Positions 27,961-37,104 are shown, numbered from the stretch's first letter. The stretch: 64,000 nt of DNA from Pontibacter ramchanderi (GCF_002846395.1 NZ_PJMU01000001.1:1302001-1366000), one strand, 5' to 3'. The notes: a model not told the origin generated them from the sequence alone. Numbers and translations are program-made.

Positions 27961-28395
27961 ATGAAAAAGTCAGTTTTTGCTGCAGTATTTTTTGCCTTTA
28001 CCGCCACCGCAGTGTTGGCACAAGCACCCGCTCAAAAGGCCCGAACCGCCCAGAGTGCCCCGACTACCATCGAGCAGCGGGCCGATGAGATAACCGCCGG
28101 TATGGTGAAAAACCTGCGGCTGAGCCCAAAGCAGGCGGCTCAGTTGAAGGATGTGAACCGCAGCAGCATGAAGTTTGCAGAAGAGGCACGCAAGAAATAC
28201 CGCGATAATCCGCCTAAGCTGGCCCAGCAAATGGACATCATCAGCCAGACCAGACTATCACAGATCAAAGATATCCTCACTGAGCAGCAGTTTGCCCAGT
28301 ACCAGTCACGACGCGAAGAGAAAATGGGTGTGCCGCGCGAAGCCAGAAGCAACCCCAGTCAAGGCCAGGGCCAGCAGTACGATAACAATTACTAA
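27961..28395 (+). CDS. Spy/CpxP-like periplasmic protein (LTxxQ motif)
   Basis: This 144-residue secreted protein has a signal peptide ending near VLAQAPAQ. The mature part is helical and contains two LTxxQ-type motifs (LSPKQ near residue 58 and LTEQQ near 104), as in the Spy/CpxP/CnrX family of periplasmic chaperones and metal sensors. The Gln/Asn/Pro-rich tail is probably disordered. The frame is open upstream to 27919, but the Met at 27961 begins the signal peptide. A role in envelope stress is likely by family. Confidence 0.78.
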   Translation: MKKSVFAAVFFAFTATAVLAQAPAQKARTAQSAPTTIEQRADEITAGMVKNLRLSPKQAAQLKDVNRSSMKFAEEARKKYRDNPPKLAQQMDIISQTRLSQIKDILTEQQFAQYQSRREEKMGVPREARSNPSQGQGQQYDNNY

Positions 28396-28418
28396 GCTGC
28401 CAAGTGTAGCCCAAACAG

Positions 28419-28445
28419 AAAAGCATGGCGGAGGCCATGCTTTTT
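28419..28445. terminator. Bidirectional terminator between convergent genes
   Basis: AAAAGCATGGC pairs with GCCATGCTTTT around a four-base loop, followed by T-rich DNA. It also serves the minus-strand sterol desaturase-like gene whose stop lies a few bases away. Confidence 0.85.
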
Positions 28446-28448
28446 CTT

Positions 28449-29450
28449 TTAGCCCACTTGCCTACCCCCGGTCGGGCTAATCTGTTGCTCCAATACCCCC
28501 TCGCCAGGTATAGCCGAAGCCACATGCAAGGCGGGCGCATCATCCAACACCTCATTCTCCTGTGCTCCCAGTGCCTCCTGCTCCCGTTGGTAGGCCGTCA
28601 CGATGGCTCCGGGCGGCTTGAACAGGATATCCCATGCCTCCCGGAATGAACGGGCGTGCCGCAGGTCTTTCCAAATATCCACCCACTCATGAAACACCAG
28701 GTAGATGGGGTTAAATGAGTTAACAGGCTTGGTCAGGCCATAAACGGGGGCCTCTTCCTCCTGCTGAAAAGTACCGAACAGCCGATCCCAAACGATGAAA
28801 GTTGAGCCGTAATTCTTGTCGATGTACTGTGGGTTGGAGCCGTGATGAACCCGGTGGTGAGAAGGTGTCACGAAGATGTACTCGATGGGCGCGGGAAGCC
28901 TGCGCACCAGCTCGGTATGCACCCAAAACTGGTAGAGCACAGCCAACTGGTGACACACGAAAAAGGTAAAAGGGTCGAAGCCCATAAAAGGCACTGGCAG
29001 GAAGAATAGAAACTTGATGTGCTGGGTCCAGCCGGTGCGAAACGAGACGGAGAAGTTCATTTTCTCAGACGAATGGTGCGTGACGTGCGTTGCCCACCAG
29101 AAGCGCTGCTCGTGCGAGATGCGGTGCGCCCAGTACCTGCAAAGGTCCACCAGCACAAAGGCTAGCGCAAAGCCCCACCAGGATCGTGGGATAGCCCACG
29201 GCACCGCATTGTAGATCTCCAGTGAGATGTAAAAGAGCGTAACCTTGAGCATGGCCCCCAGCACCACACTCCCCACCCCAATCGCTACGGCCGCCAGAAA
29301 GTCGCGCTTTTCGTAGTAGTTTCTTTTTTTCCGGATGCCTACGTACCACTCTAGCAGCACAGAGGCCACGATTATGGGCGCGGCAAAATGCATGATGGTG
29401 AGGTTATCCAACTCCGCAATCTGGTCCATTGTAAAAATTTCTTTCTCCAT
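28449..29450 (-). CDS. Sterol desaturase/fatty acid hydroxylase family protein
   Basis: This 333-residue integral membrane oxidoreductase has about four hydrophobic segments and the three histidine clusters of the di-iron superfamily: HRISH, HVTHHSS and HHRVHH. These bind two irons and hydroxylate or desaturate a lipid. Bacterial members often act on hopanoids, carotenoids or fatty acids; the substrate is not shown here. A hydrophilic tail of about 50 residues at the C terminus is extra compared with the core. It is convergent with the Spy-like gene. Confidence 0.92.
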   Translation of the reverse strand: MEKEIFTMDQIAELDNLTIMHFAAPIIVASVLLEWYVGIRKKRNYYEKRDFLAAVAIGVGSVVLGAMLKVTLFYISLEIYNAVPWAIPRSWWGFALAFVLVDLCRYWAHRISHEQRFWWATHVTHHSSEKMNFSVSFRTGWTQHIKFLFFLPVPFMGFDPFTFFVCHQLAVLYQFWVHTELVRRLPAPIEYIFVTPSHHRVHHGSNPQYIDKNYGSTFIVWDRLFGTFQQEEEAPVYGLTKPVNSFNPIYLVFHEWVDIWKDLRHARSFREAWDILFKPPGAIVTAYQREQEALGAQENEVLDDAPALHVASAIPGEGVLEQQISPTGGRQVG

Positions 29451-29638
29451 AAGCCAACCGTTCGTGCAGGGGTATAGCTTATAGTAACGATGTCTCCGGC
29501 CCAGAGTTAATCAAGAAAATGAAATTGCGGACCTGAGCTCGTGTCACTAAGCCAGAGGCTGTCCATTCGGCCGAAATGCAAATCCATTAATTGCTTTTGT
29601 AGAAACCCATGCGTAATCTTGTTAAAAGCTAAAGCGAC

Positions 29639-29830
29639 ATGAACATCCGAAAGAAAGTAAAAGCTACTATACCTGCGGGCACAAACCGTTACGCCGCCAT
29701 CAACCTGTTTGTGAAAGCAGCCGAGAAAGAGCATTGGAGCGAGCAGGAGATCCAATTTGTGATTGATGAAATAGTGGAAGCCGAGGACAATGCCAAAGGG
29801 TTGGAAGCCCTGCAATATTACCTGGCCTAA
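29639..29830 (+). CDS. Small conserved-looking protein of unknown function
   Basis: This 63-residue cytoplasmic protein is alpha-helical, with a basic N terminus (MNIRKKVK) and acidic middle ([14 protein letters not shown]). There is no signal, no cysteine and no known motif. The pattern resembles small hypothetical proteins often seen in Bacteroidota, but I do not recognise a family. Coding is supported by normal codon use and by an acceptable start and stop in a region otherwise without genes. Confidence 0.6.
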   Translation: MNIRKKVKATIPAGTNRYAAINLFVKAAEKEHWSEQEIQFVIDEIVEAEDNAKGLEALQYYLA

Positions 29831-29837
29831 AGCGAAA

Positions 29838-29873
29838 GCCGTGCCGGCGCAACAACATGCACCGACACGGCCC
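29838..29873. terminator. Possible terminator hairpin
   Basis: AGCCGTG pairs with CACGGC (with further GG/CC pairs) in the gap between convergent genes; only a weak T-tract follows, so this is moderate. Confidence 0.45.
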
Positions 29874-29895
29874 TTGAATCTTGCAGCACCTGTTC

Positions 29896-30459
29896 TCAGG
29901 CTTCGTTTTGCGTTATAGGCGCTAGCTGCAGCTCAGCCTGATGCTGTTGCAGCACGCCAATAATAAAGTCAATGTGCTCGTTCAGGTTCACCCCGAAAAG
30001 TTCGGCGCCTATGCGCACCTCTTCGCGGTCAACAGAGGCAGCAAAGCCGCTTGTCTTCAGTTTCTTTATCACCGATTTGGCCGTTAATCCCTCCAGGCGC
30101 TGGGGACGTACCTGGGCACAGGCCACAATAAAACCAGTTATTTCGTCGCAGGCGATCAGGGCTTTGTCGAGCGTGGTTTCGTAGGGCACGCCCCAGTGGG
30201 TATAGTGCGCCGATATGGCGTGGGCAATGTGCTCCTCACCTTTCTCACGCAGCATGTCCACGATCACGTTCGGGTGCCTGTCCGGGTAGGCCTGGTAGTC
30301 GGCGTCGTGCAGCAGCCCTGCGATGGCCCATGCTTCCGGGTTTTCGCCCAGTTTGTTGGCGTAGGCCTCCATTACGAGTTCCACGGTACGGGCATGGCGC
30401 AGCAGGCTTTCGCTGGTTGTCATTTGCTCCAGTATGGTGCGGGCTTCTTGTCTTGTCAT
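29896..30459 (-). CDS. HD-domain phosphohydrolase
   Basis: This 187-residue cytoplasmic HD protein has the metal ligands spread as in the superfamily: His in LRHARTVE, the HD pair in LLHDADY, and a later His in HAISAH. The catalytic activity is phosphohydrolase on a nucleotide or phosphomonoester. The Met at 30459 (MTRQEAR) is preferred over the upstream in-frame start because the domain begins there. Whether it cleaves nucleotides, (p)ppGpp or other phosphates cannot be told. Confidence 0.82.
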   Translation of the reverse strand: MTRQEARTILEQMTTSESLLRHARTVELVMEAYANKLGENPEAWAIAGLLHDADYQAYPDRHPNVIVDMLREKGEEHIAHAISAHYTHWGVPYETTLDKALIACDEITGFIVACAQVRPQRLEGLTAKSVIKKLKTSGFAASVDREEVRIGAELFGVNLNEHIDFIIGVLQQHQAELQLAPITQNEA

Positions 30460-30521
30460 AGGTATGGCTTTTACAAACCTGAAGTTAGCAATTTCGATCC
30501 ATACCTGTATACCAGGCAAGC

Positions 30522-31100
30522 TTAATCCCTCATGGCAAAACCAAAGTCACTTGGCTGGAAATTTATCTCGCTTTCGTCGGAAAATTCTGATTTGGCAATT
30601 TTAACGTTTTCCCACCTGCCGTAGATGTTGTCTTTGCGTCCCACCAGAATATCGATGCGGTTGCGGAAGCGGCGGTTCATGGTATCCCGGACAATGTACT
30701 GCCCGTCCAGCTCTTCTGAAACCCCACGCACCCAAACGGTGTCGCCATATTGAATGTCGCCACCCCAGCGCGCCAGCATATCGCGTGAGAGGGCAATCCA
30801 GCGGTGTTTTTTAGGGTTTTTGGGGTTGATGCGGGAGCCGTCCGCTGTGATGAAGGGGTTTCCGTCTGTCTGGCCTTTTTCGGGGTAGTAGACTGTGGCC
30901 GTTACGGTGAAGGTTTCCGGATAATCGGGGTAACTGGGGTAATCTTGTACTTTTTTTATGAGTCGGGGTGATAACAGTTCCTGTGCTTTTTCCTCGCTTG
31001 GAGGGCTTGATTCTTCTGGGTTGAATATCGCCATTTCATCGAAAAAAGTGACATAAATGGAAATCACTACTGCTAGTATTTTGACCCTAAACATATGCAA
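30522..31100 (-). CDS. 3D-domain (double-psi barrel) envelope protein
   Basis: This 192-residue protein has an N-terminal hydrophobic segment (residues 4-20) and then a 3D domain (about 65-165): TVTATVYYP, ITADGSRINP, WIALSRDML, YGDTVWV, VRDTMNRR and RIDILVG. Three Asp residues of this domain (in GDTV, VRDT and RIDI) correspond to the catalytic site of MltA-type lytic transglycosylases; domain-only proteins are often cell-wall binding. It is probably periplasmic and works on peptidoglycan, but catalysis is unproven. Confidence 0.8.
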   Translation of the reverse strand: MHMFRVKILAVVISIYVTFFDEMAIFNPEESSPPSEEKAQELLSPRLIKKVQDYPSYPDYPETFTVTATVYYPEKGQTDGNPFITADGSRINPKNPKKHRWIALSRDMLARWGGDIQYGDTVWVRGVSEELDGQYIVRDTMNRRFRNRIDILVGRKDNIYGRWENVKIAKSEFSDESEINFQPSDFGFAMRD

Positions 31101-31440
31101 TCCATTTCGTGAAACATCATTTCTATAACAATAAACCGCTTAAACGGCCAGTTTAGAAAATAGGTTTTAAGCACTGCATGAATCTAGGACTGTTAAAGGC
31201 TGTAGAATAAAGTCTTAAAAATGCCTAAATACGGGCAATGAATTCAAAATTCGAAAGGAATAGCGGAAAATTGTTATCCAGAGAAAACGACAAATGTCAC
31301 TAATTTTTCATAAAATAAATTACAATAGTTTCATTATAAAGGTGTACAAACATACCCAAATAAACCATTTACTATGATCCTAATTGTAATTTATAAAGCC
31401 TACTCATTTAATGATCAGAGCCGGCCTACGGGCCCTGAGG
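31101..31440. other. Gene-free AT-rich spacer
   Basis: About 340 bases of AT-rich DNA upstream of the 3D-domain gene and beyond the 3' end of the TVP38 gene. It presumably carries the promoter of the 3D-domain gene. I see no ORF with coding character, no tRNA and no strong hairpin. Confidence 0.55.
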
Positions 31441-32154
31441 CTACTGCCCTTTCTTGAAATACTTGTCGTAGACGACATAGCCAATAAAGACGACCAGGCT
31501 TGCTCCTCCAACCCAGATCAATCCGTTCATCAGGCGGTCTTTGTCTTCCCCGAGCCAGGCCAGCAGTATAGTGAGCGGTGTAATGCCTGCCACAGTGGCC
31601 CCTATAAATTTAAGATAGCCCATTTTAGTGAGGCCTGCCACAAAGCTAACCGCATCATTCGATAGGAAGGGAGAAATACGCGCAATGATCACGGCCCAAA
31701 TTCCATAGTCCGACACAAAACCGCACACCTTCTCCTCTGCCTTGTGCCCAATGATTTTGCGCACGCCCGTTTCGCCGAGACCGCGGCCAATCAGGTACCC
31801 GATGGTGGAGGCAACCAGCACCGCCACAATGGCAATCCCCGAGCCCCAGACCGGTCCGTACGCAATAATGGCCACCAGCATCAGGGCCACCACGTTCACC
31901 ACTAACAGAAACATCTGGGCCACCATTGCCAGGATAATGAAGAAAGGTCCCCAAAAGCCGAACTGCTCCACCCAACTGGAAATGCGCTTTTCTTCCCCGC
32001 TCGTCAGCACCTCCCAGCCTTCTTGAATATTGGCCTGAAAACCGGGAAAAACGAAGTAAGCCAGCACCAGCAAGGCGACAATGCCTGCCGTGACCATTAA
32101 GGGCCATTTGCTCTGCTTTGTTTCTACTTGGGGGGCGGTTGTATTTTGCGACAT
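31441..32154 (-). CDS. TVP38/TMEM64 family inner-membrane protein
   Basis: This 237-residue protein has five to six hydrophobic segments, with the SNARE-associated/DedA-like core in the middle (LMLVAIIAYGPVWGSGIA, then a re-entrant region with IARISPF and the GYLKFIGATVAG helix). Family members move or flip lipids or affect membrane homeostasis. It is downstream of a rhomboid protease gene in the same direction with a 43-bp gap, so they may share a transcript. Confidence 0.9.
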   Translation of the reverse strand: MSQNTTAPQVETKQSKWPLMVTAGIVALLVLAYFVFPGFQANIQEGWEVLTSGEEKRISSWVEQFGFWGPFFIILAMVAQMFLLVVNVVALMLVAIIAYGPVWGSGIAIVAVLVASTIGYLIGRGLGETGVRKIIGHKAEEKVCGFVSDYGIWAVIIARISPFLSNDAVSFVAGLTKMGYLKFIGATVAGITPLTILLAWLGEDKDRLMNGLIWVGGASLVVFIGYVVYDKYFKKGQ

Positions 32155-32197
32155 AGGTGCTCGTTTCTGTGTTTAGACGTAGGTTAGTCTGCCTGGG

Positions 32198-32983
32198 TTA
32201 GGGCTCCAGCATACCTGTTTTAGGGTGAAGCCGGGCTTTTTGGTCATACTTTCTAGCAGGTTCATCGCTCGCCAGGGTATAGCGCCAGGTATAGCGCACT
32301 GCGCCGAGCGTACTGCTTTGGTGTAGCTCCTGCGCCGTATATTCATTCTGGCTGAGTGGTGGCTCTGCAGGTATAGCAGGCTGCTTCTTATCGATGTGTT
32401 CGCCGTAAAGCACGGCCGCAACAAGTCCTGTCAGTAGGCCGCCCAGGTGCCCTTCCCAGGAGATGCGCTCCTCTGAAGGAAACAGGCCGTAAAATAAACC
32501 GCTATACAGAAACAGAATGGCCAGCGATACAGCCAGACCCGCCCTGTCGCGACGCGCGATGCCGTTGAACAGCAGGAAACCCGCCAGGCCATACACAACC
32601 CCGCTGGCGCCCACATGATACGCATCGCGGCCGATGAACCAGGTGAACAGTCCACTGAGTACGTAGACCAGCACAAACACCCGCAGCGCAACAGAACGAT
32701 GCAAAAACAGGATAAAGCCCGAAAGCAGCACCAGCGGAAACGAATTAGAAAGCAAATGGATGAGCCCGGAGTGGATGAGCGGCCCCAGGAAAACGCCAAC
32801 CAACCCGAGGAAATCGCGCGGGTGGATGCCCAGCCAGACCAGGTTCACATCGTTCAGGTATGAGAGAAGCGCTACCAGCCAGATGAGGCCCACAAACAAG
32901 GCGCCTGGCAGAAAACTATAGGCAAAGCGTTCATTTTCGGCTTTCAGGTTTTCGGGGCTTTGCAATGGAGTGGCTCGCATCAT
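32198..32983 (-). CDS. Rhomboid family intramembrane serine protease
   Basis: This 261-residue integral membrane protease has six or more transmembrane helices. The catalytic Ser lies in GASG (Ser127), and the catalytic His in WEGH (His179). An HSGLIHLLSN segment (residues 71-80) is the expected oxyanion-supporting loop. It cleaves transmembrane segments of other proteins, targets unknown. It lies upstream of TVP38 and is divergent from the GH3 lipoprotein. The C-terminal 70 residues are hydrophilic. Confidence 0.93.
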   Translation of the reverse strand: MMRATPLQSPENLKAENERFAYSFLPGALFVGLIWLVALLSYLNDVNLVWLGIHPRDFLGLVGVFLGPLIHSGLIHLLSNSFPLVLLSGFILFLHRSVALRVFVLVYVLSGLFTWFIGRDAYHVGASGVVYGLAGFLLFNGIARRDRAGLAVSLAILFLYSGLFYGLFPSEERISWEGHLGGLLTGLVAAVLYGEHIDKKQPAIPAEPPLSQNEYTAQELHQSSTLGAVRYTWRYTLASDEPARKYDQKARLHPKTGMLEP

Positions 32984-33248
32984 AGGGCTTCGTGGGGAGA
33001 AGGCAATTCTTCTCCTGCTGTGTCGTGTCAGGCTATACGTGCAAGGGTACTGTCAGATCGTAAAGAAACAGCACCCGCACAACAGCAAGATACAGGCTGC
33101 CGGGCAAAATTCGTATGCGTTATCCGTACTTTTCACGTTCTATACCGTATCACTTCCATTTCAACTATGCCCTGAAGCGTATAAGACCTGTAGTCCTAAA
33201 CCTAACCCGAAAGTGAGAAGCAATAAAGGTGATTTCACCACGCGTACC

Positions 33249-35093
33249 ATGCATGTCAACCCTCTTCACCCGATTACCTATCTATACCTTGGTCTGCTTT
33301 GCTGCCTTCTGCTATTGCCTTCCTGCGAGAGCACAGACACTAAAGGGGCATCTTATGCAAGCAATGAGGAGGTGCATCGTGAGTTTTTTCCAGAGGAGGC
33401 GCCCTATACCCGACCAAACTCCCTGATCGAGGCGATCGAGCGCCCATCGCCCTGGGTTGATTCCGTTTTCAATACGCTGAGTCCGGCGGAGCGCATCGCC
33501 CAGCTGATCATCATCGAGGCGTTCTCCAACAAAGGGCCCAAGTATGAGGCCGATGTGATGAACCTGGTAAAGCGGTATAAAGTGGGAGGCGTTATCTACT
33601 TTCAGGGAGGGCCTGTGCGGCAGGCCGTACTGAACAACCGCCTGCAGGCCGCTTCCAAAGTGCCGCTCCTGATCTCGATGGACGCTGAAACTGGGGTGGG
33701 CATGCGACTCGACAGCACGGTGCAGTATCCGTTCCAGATGATGATGGGCGCCATAGAGGACAATGGCCTGATCTACCGCATGGGCGCCGAAGTGGCGGAG
33801 GAGTTCAAACGGCTGGGCATGCACGTCAACTTCGCCCCCGTGGCCGACATCAACAACAACCCGCAGAACCCCATCATCAGCTACCGCGCCTTTGGCGAAG
33901 ACAAACTGGACGTGACCGCCAAAAGCCTGGCCTATATGCGGGGCATGCAGGAAAACGGTATCATTGCGGTGGCCAAGCATTTCCCAGGCCATGGCGACAC
34001 CGATGTGGACTCGCATTACGACCTGCCCATTATCCCGCACGACCGCGCCCGCCTCGACTCACTGGAGCTATACCCTTTCCGGGAACTGATCAAGCACGGC
34101 ATCGGAGGCATTATGGTGGCGCACATGCACATGCAGCAGCTCGACACCACGCTTAACTTACCCTCTACCCTCTCCAAACCCATCGTGACCAACCTGCTCA
34201 AAAACCAACTGGAGTTCAAGGGGCTGGTCTTTACAGATGCCATGGTGATGAAGGGAGTTACCAAATTCTTCCCGCCGGGCGAGGCGGAAGCGCGCGCCCT
34301 GATTGCAGGCAACGATGTGCTGGAGCGGCTCAACAGCGTTCCGAAAGCCATACAGGCCATACAGCATGCCATTGCCGAAGGCTACATTACGCAGGAGGAA
34401 ATTGACCGACGTTGCAAGAAAATGCTGGCTGCCAAAGCCTGGGTGGGGCTGGACAGGTATAAGCCCATTGAGTTGGAAAACCTTTACGAAGACCTGAACC
34501 CAGGTATAGCCGATAGTACCAACCACGCCCTGGCCGAAGCCGCCATGACCCTGCTCAACAACCGGAAGAACTTTCTGCCTATCCGACAGAAAAAGCGCCA
34601 GCGCATTGCCACGCTCTCCTTTGGTGCGGTGCGGCCAAGCATTTTCCAACGTGAGGTTAACAAGTATGGTCGCATTGGTGATGACTTTGTGATATCCCGG
34701 AAGGCCAACGCCAAGGAAATAAAGCAGCTCAGGCAGAAACTGAAAGGCTACGACCTGGTGTTGGTGGGGCTTTATGGCCCGAGTGTGGCGCCCAGCAACC
34801 GACTGGGTTACTCGAAGGAGGCTACGCAATTTGTGACAGAACTGGCCCGCTCCAACCGCTCTGTCATCACGCTGTTTGATAACCCCTATACCTTGAACCA
34901 GTTTCCGGACATACACAAGAGCCGCGTGCTCATACTGGCCTACCAAGCCCACAAGCACGCACAGGTGGCAGCAGCCAAATTACTGTTCGGCAAAATACCT
35001 GCCCGTGGCAAGCTGCCCGTTACCGTAAACAGGCATTACCAGTATGGCCATGGCATCAGCAAAGACAAGCCTTTGTTGGCCGTTAAACCGTAA
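33249..35093 (+). CDS. GH3 beta-N-acetylglucosaminidase-like lipoprotein (NagZ-like)
   Basis: This 614-residue lipoprotein has the lipobox LLPSC. The open frame extends upstream to 32970, overlapping the rhomboid gene, but the signal peptide starts at 33249. A GH3 TIM-barrel domain (about residues 60-390) carries the NagZ signature KHFPGHGDT (from residue 243) and the nucleophile Asp330 in FTDAMVMKG. It is followed by a second alpha/beta domain. In many Bacteroidota the same enzyme is fused to a beta-lactamase-like domain; this one lacks it. It is likely to trim N-acetylglucosamine from peptidoglycan or glycans in the periplasm. Confidence 0.9.
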   Translation: MHVNPLHPITYLYLGLLCCLLLLPSCESTDTKGASYASNEEVHREFFPEEAPYTRPNSLIEAIERPSPWVDSVFNTLSPAERIAQLIIIEAFSNKGPKYEADVMNLVKRYKVGGVIYFQGGPVRQAVLNNRLQAASKVPLLISMDAETGVGMRLDSTVQYPFQMMMGAIEDNGLIYRMGAEVAEEFKRLGMHVNFAPVADINNNPQNPIISYRAFGEDKLDVTAKSLAYMRGMQENGIIAVAKHFPGHGDTDVDSHYDLPIIPHDRARLDSLELYPFRELIKHGIGGIMVAHMHMQQLDTTLNLPSTLSKPIVTNLLKNQLEFKGLVFTDAMVMKGVTKFFPPGEAEARALIAGNDVLERLNSVPKAIQAIQHAIAEGYITQEEIDRRCKKMLAAKAWVGLDRYKPIELENLYEDLNPGIADSTNHALAEAAMTLLNNRKNFLPIRQKKRQRIATLSFGAVRPSIFQREVNKYGRIGDDFVISRKANAKEIKQLRQKLKGYDLVLVGLYGPSVAPSNRLGYSKEATQFVTELARSNRSVITLFDNPYTLNQFPDIHKSRVLILAYQAHKHAQVAAAKLLFGKIPARGKLPVTVNRHYQYGHGISKDKPLLAVKP

Positions 35094-35177
35094 TAAGTAT
35101 CTTGTAGGATTGCTTTGCGTATTATGGCAGATACAGGCACCGCCTGAGAACACCAACCCTAAAACTGTGAAAAAGAA

Positions 35178-35876
35178 ATGATTGTTAATAGAACAACCTT
35201 GATCGCCGGTGCGATGTCTGCTTTGCTGCTCTGGGGCTGCGAAGGCAACCGCACCGCGCAGGAAACAGAAGAGATAACCGTAGACGTCCCCGCCGACACG
35301 GCCCGCGTGGAGCGCACCGGTCGCACCGTGGGCGAGCGCCTCGAATCGCTGCGTGGCTGGATGAACGAGAAAGTGGAACGTGGCGATACGGCCATACAGC
35401 GCGAGATGCCAGGTATAAAAGAAGACTTCAGGAAACGATCTGAGGAGATAGAGCAGAACCTGGACAGCCTTTCAGCCGACTCCAAAGCAGAATACGCCCG
35501 CCTGAAGGAGCGCTACGAACGCTGGGAGAACAGGCAGGAAAGACGCCTGAACACTCCGCTCGACCAGGCCGAGCTGGAGCAATGGGAAGAGCAGTTGCTT
35601 CGCGAATTCCAGGAAATTGAGAGCATCGCCCCACAGGACATGCGCGAAGCTTACCTGACCTTTATGGGTGTGATCAGGGCCAAGCGCCGCAACTGGACGC
35701 AAAACGACTGGGACTATGTGGACAATGTGTACGGGCAGCTCAACCAGCGACGCGGCCAAGTGGAGAACCAGATCTCGAACAGCGATAAACTCAAGATCAG
35801 AGCCTTGCAGGCCGAATACCTGACCCTGGAGGGTGCCGCCGACGCCCAAAGCACCATGCGCAACATGCGTAACTAA
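35178..35876 (+). CDS. Coiled-coil lipoprotein of unknown function
   Basis: This 232-residue lipoprotein has the lipobox LLWGC near residue 21. The mature part is almost entirely charged helix (from about 55 to 225), with heptad-like spacing suggesting long coiled coils. No catalytic motif is visible. It follows the GH3 lipoprotein by 84 bp in the same direction and ends in a hairpin. It could be a structural periplasmic protein; the family is not recognised. Confidence 0.75.
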   Translation: MIVNRTTLIAGAMSALLLWGCEGNRTAQETEEITVDVPADTARVERTGRTVGERLESLRGWMNEKVERGDTAIQREMPGIKEDFRKRSEEIEQNLDSLSADSKAEYARLKERYERWENRQERRLNTPLDQAELEQWEEQLLREFQEIESIAPQDMREAYLTFMGVIRAKRRNWTQNDWDYVDNVYGQLNQRRGQVENQISNSDKLKIRALQAEYLTLEGAADAQSTMRNMRN

Positions 35877-35902
35877 ACCAAAGGAGGACATTTTGGTTTA
35901 GT
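35872..35902 (+). terminator. Hairpin after the coiled-coil lipoprotein
   Basis: ACTAAACCAAA pairs perfectly with TTTGGTTTAGT and includes the stop codon; only a weak T-tract follows, so it may be a termination or mRNA-stabilising element. Confidence 0.6.
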
Positions 35903-35904
35903 AC

Positions 35905-35926
35905 CTATACCTTTGCACAGGTATAG
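35905..35926. repeat. Everted pair of AGGTATAG words
   Basis: CTATACCT and AGGTATAG, separated by six bases, lie inside the promoter region of msrA; the first overlaps the presumed -33 TTTG. Confidence 0.6.
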
Positions 35927-35940
35927 CACACTTACTTTTG
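35912..35940 (+). promoter_or_regulatory. Bacteroidota promoter for msrA (TTTG ... TACTTTTG)
   Basis: TTTG (35912-35915) and TACTTTTG (35933-35940), spaced by 17 bases, fit the -33/-7 consensus, leaving about 28 bases of leader before msrA. Confidence 0.6.
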
Positions 35941-35974
35941 AAGAAGAGGCTATACTTTAACTAAATCGAACAGA

Positions 35975-36517
35975 ATGGAAAAAGCGACATTTGGAGGAGG
36001 ATGCTTCTGGTGCACCGAAGCCGTGTTTCAGGATCTGGCGGGCGTTCAGAAAGTGGAGTCGGGCTATGCGGGCGGCCACCTGGAGAATCCTACCTATAAG
36101 CAAGTCACCTCAGGCACGACAGGGCATGCCGAAGTGCTGCAGATCACCTACGACCCGGATACCATCAGCTACGACGAGCTACTGGAAGTATTCTGGAAAA
36201 CCCACGACCCGACTACCCTGAACAGACAAGGAAACGACATCGGGCCGCAGTACCGCTCTATCGTGCTTTACCACAACGACGAGCAGCGTGAAAAAGCCGA
36301 AAAATACCTGAAGGAACTCGACGCCTCCGGCGCCTTCGATGACCCAATCGTCACGACGATTGAGCCGCTGCAAGAGTTTTATCCGGCTGAAGACTATCAT
36401 CAGAACTACTTCAACACGCACGGCCACGAGCCATACTGCAGCTTTGTGATCCGCCCGAAAGTGGAGAAGTTCAGGAAAGTGTTTGCCGGCAAGCTCAAAC
36501 CCGGGGCGGTAAAATAA
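35975..36517 (+). CDS. msrA: Peptide-methionine (S)-S-oxide reductase MsrA
   Basis: This 180-residue enzyme reduces methionine-S-sulfoxide in proteins, repairing oxidative damage in the cytoplasm. The catalytic GCFWC motif (residues 9-13, Cys10) is near the N terminus, followed by the family motifs GYAGG, GHAEV, and the YHQNYF segment. Length and motif order are typical. No msrB lies next to it in this window. It is followed by a good terminator. Confidence 0.97.
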   Translation: MEKATFGGGCFWCTEAVFQDLAGVQKVESGYAGGHLENPTYKQVTSGTTGHAEVLQITYDPDTISYDELLEVFWKTHDPTTLNRQGNDIGPQYRSIVLYHNDEQREKAEKYLKELDASGAFDDPIVTTIEPLQEFYPAEDYHQNYFNTHGHEPYCSFVIRPKVEKFRKVFAGKLKPGAVK

Positions 36518-36530
36518 GCCTGCTAAAACG

Positions 36531-36572
36531 AGAAAGCCTCAGCTACCTGGAAACGGTGACTGAGGCTTTTCT
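36531..36572. terminator. Terminator after msrA
   Basis: AGAAAGCCTCAG pairs with CTGAGGCTTTTCT (inner ACC/GGT pairs), followed by T-rich sequence; A-rich on the other side, so usable for the convergent Nudix gene. Confidence 0.85.
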
Positions 36573-36591
36573 ATGCCTGTGTAATGGACAC

Positions 36592-37104
36592 CTAGCCTTG
36601 CAGCTGCACCCACTGTTGTGCAATAATGGTCTTGGCATCGGCAAAGCTTTCTTTCAGCAGCTCTTCCCGGGTATAGCTGACCAGTTCTATGTCTTCATGC
36701 TCGTCGTCCTTGCCACCTCCTGCAGCATGCTGGTGCGACACTTCTGCATAGTACAACAGCACCTTTTCGGTAGTGCCGCCCGGCGATGAGTAAAAGGTAT
36801 GCAGGTGCTTCAGGCTGTCAACGCTGTAGCCGATTTCTTCCTCAATCTCGCGGGCAATGCTGGCCTCCGGGTTTTCGCCATCGTCTACCATTCCGGCGAC
36901 CACTTCCACCAGCTCCGACTCAGAGCCGACCCGATACTGCCGGGTCAGAATGTAGCGCTGTTTTTCGGTGTCATACACCATGGCGGCCACAGCGGTGCCC
37001 CGGTCAAACTGCTCCCGGGTAAAGGTATGGCCATTTTGCGCAACCGTCAGTTTATAGATCTTGAAATAGCCATCGTAGGCCGTTTCTCTTTTCTTGATTT
37101 CCAT
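36592..37104 (-). CDS. Nudix hydrolase (ADP-sugar/GDP-mannose pyrophosphatase type)
   Basis: This 170-residue enzyme has a canonical Nudix box (GMVDDGENPEASIAREIEEE-IG, containing the REUxEE core), which binds Mg and cleaves a nucleoside diphosphate linked to another group. The flanking segments (YILTRQYRVG, VEVVAG, and FYSSPGGTTEK) look like the NudF/NudK group that hydrolyses ADP-ribose or GDP-mannose. The Met at 37104 is preferred over an upstream in-frame start because it directly precedes the domain. The substrate cannot be fixed from sequence. Confidence 0.9.
   Translation of the reverse strand: MEIKKRETAYDGYFKIYKLTVAQNGHTFTREQFDRGTAVAAMVYDTEKQRYILTRQYRVGSESELVEVVAGMVDDGENPEASIAREIEEEIGYSVDSLKHLHTFYSSPGGTTEKVLLYYAEVSHQHAAGGGKDDEHEDIELVSYTREELLKESFADAKTIIAQQWVQLQG

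Noticed and set aside
32970..33248. A 93-residue N-terminal extension of the GH3 lipoprotein
   Set aside because: It overlaps the divergent rhomboid gene and would bury the lipoprotein signal peptide that begins at 33249.
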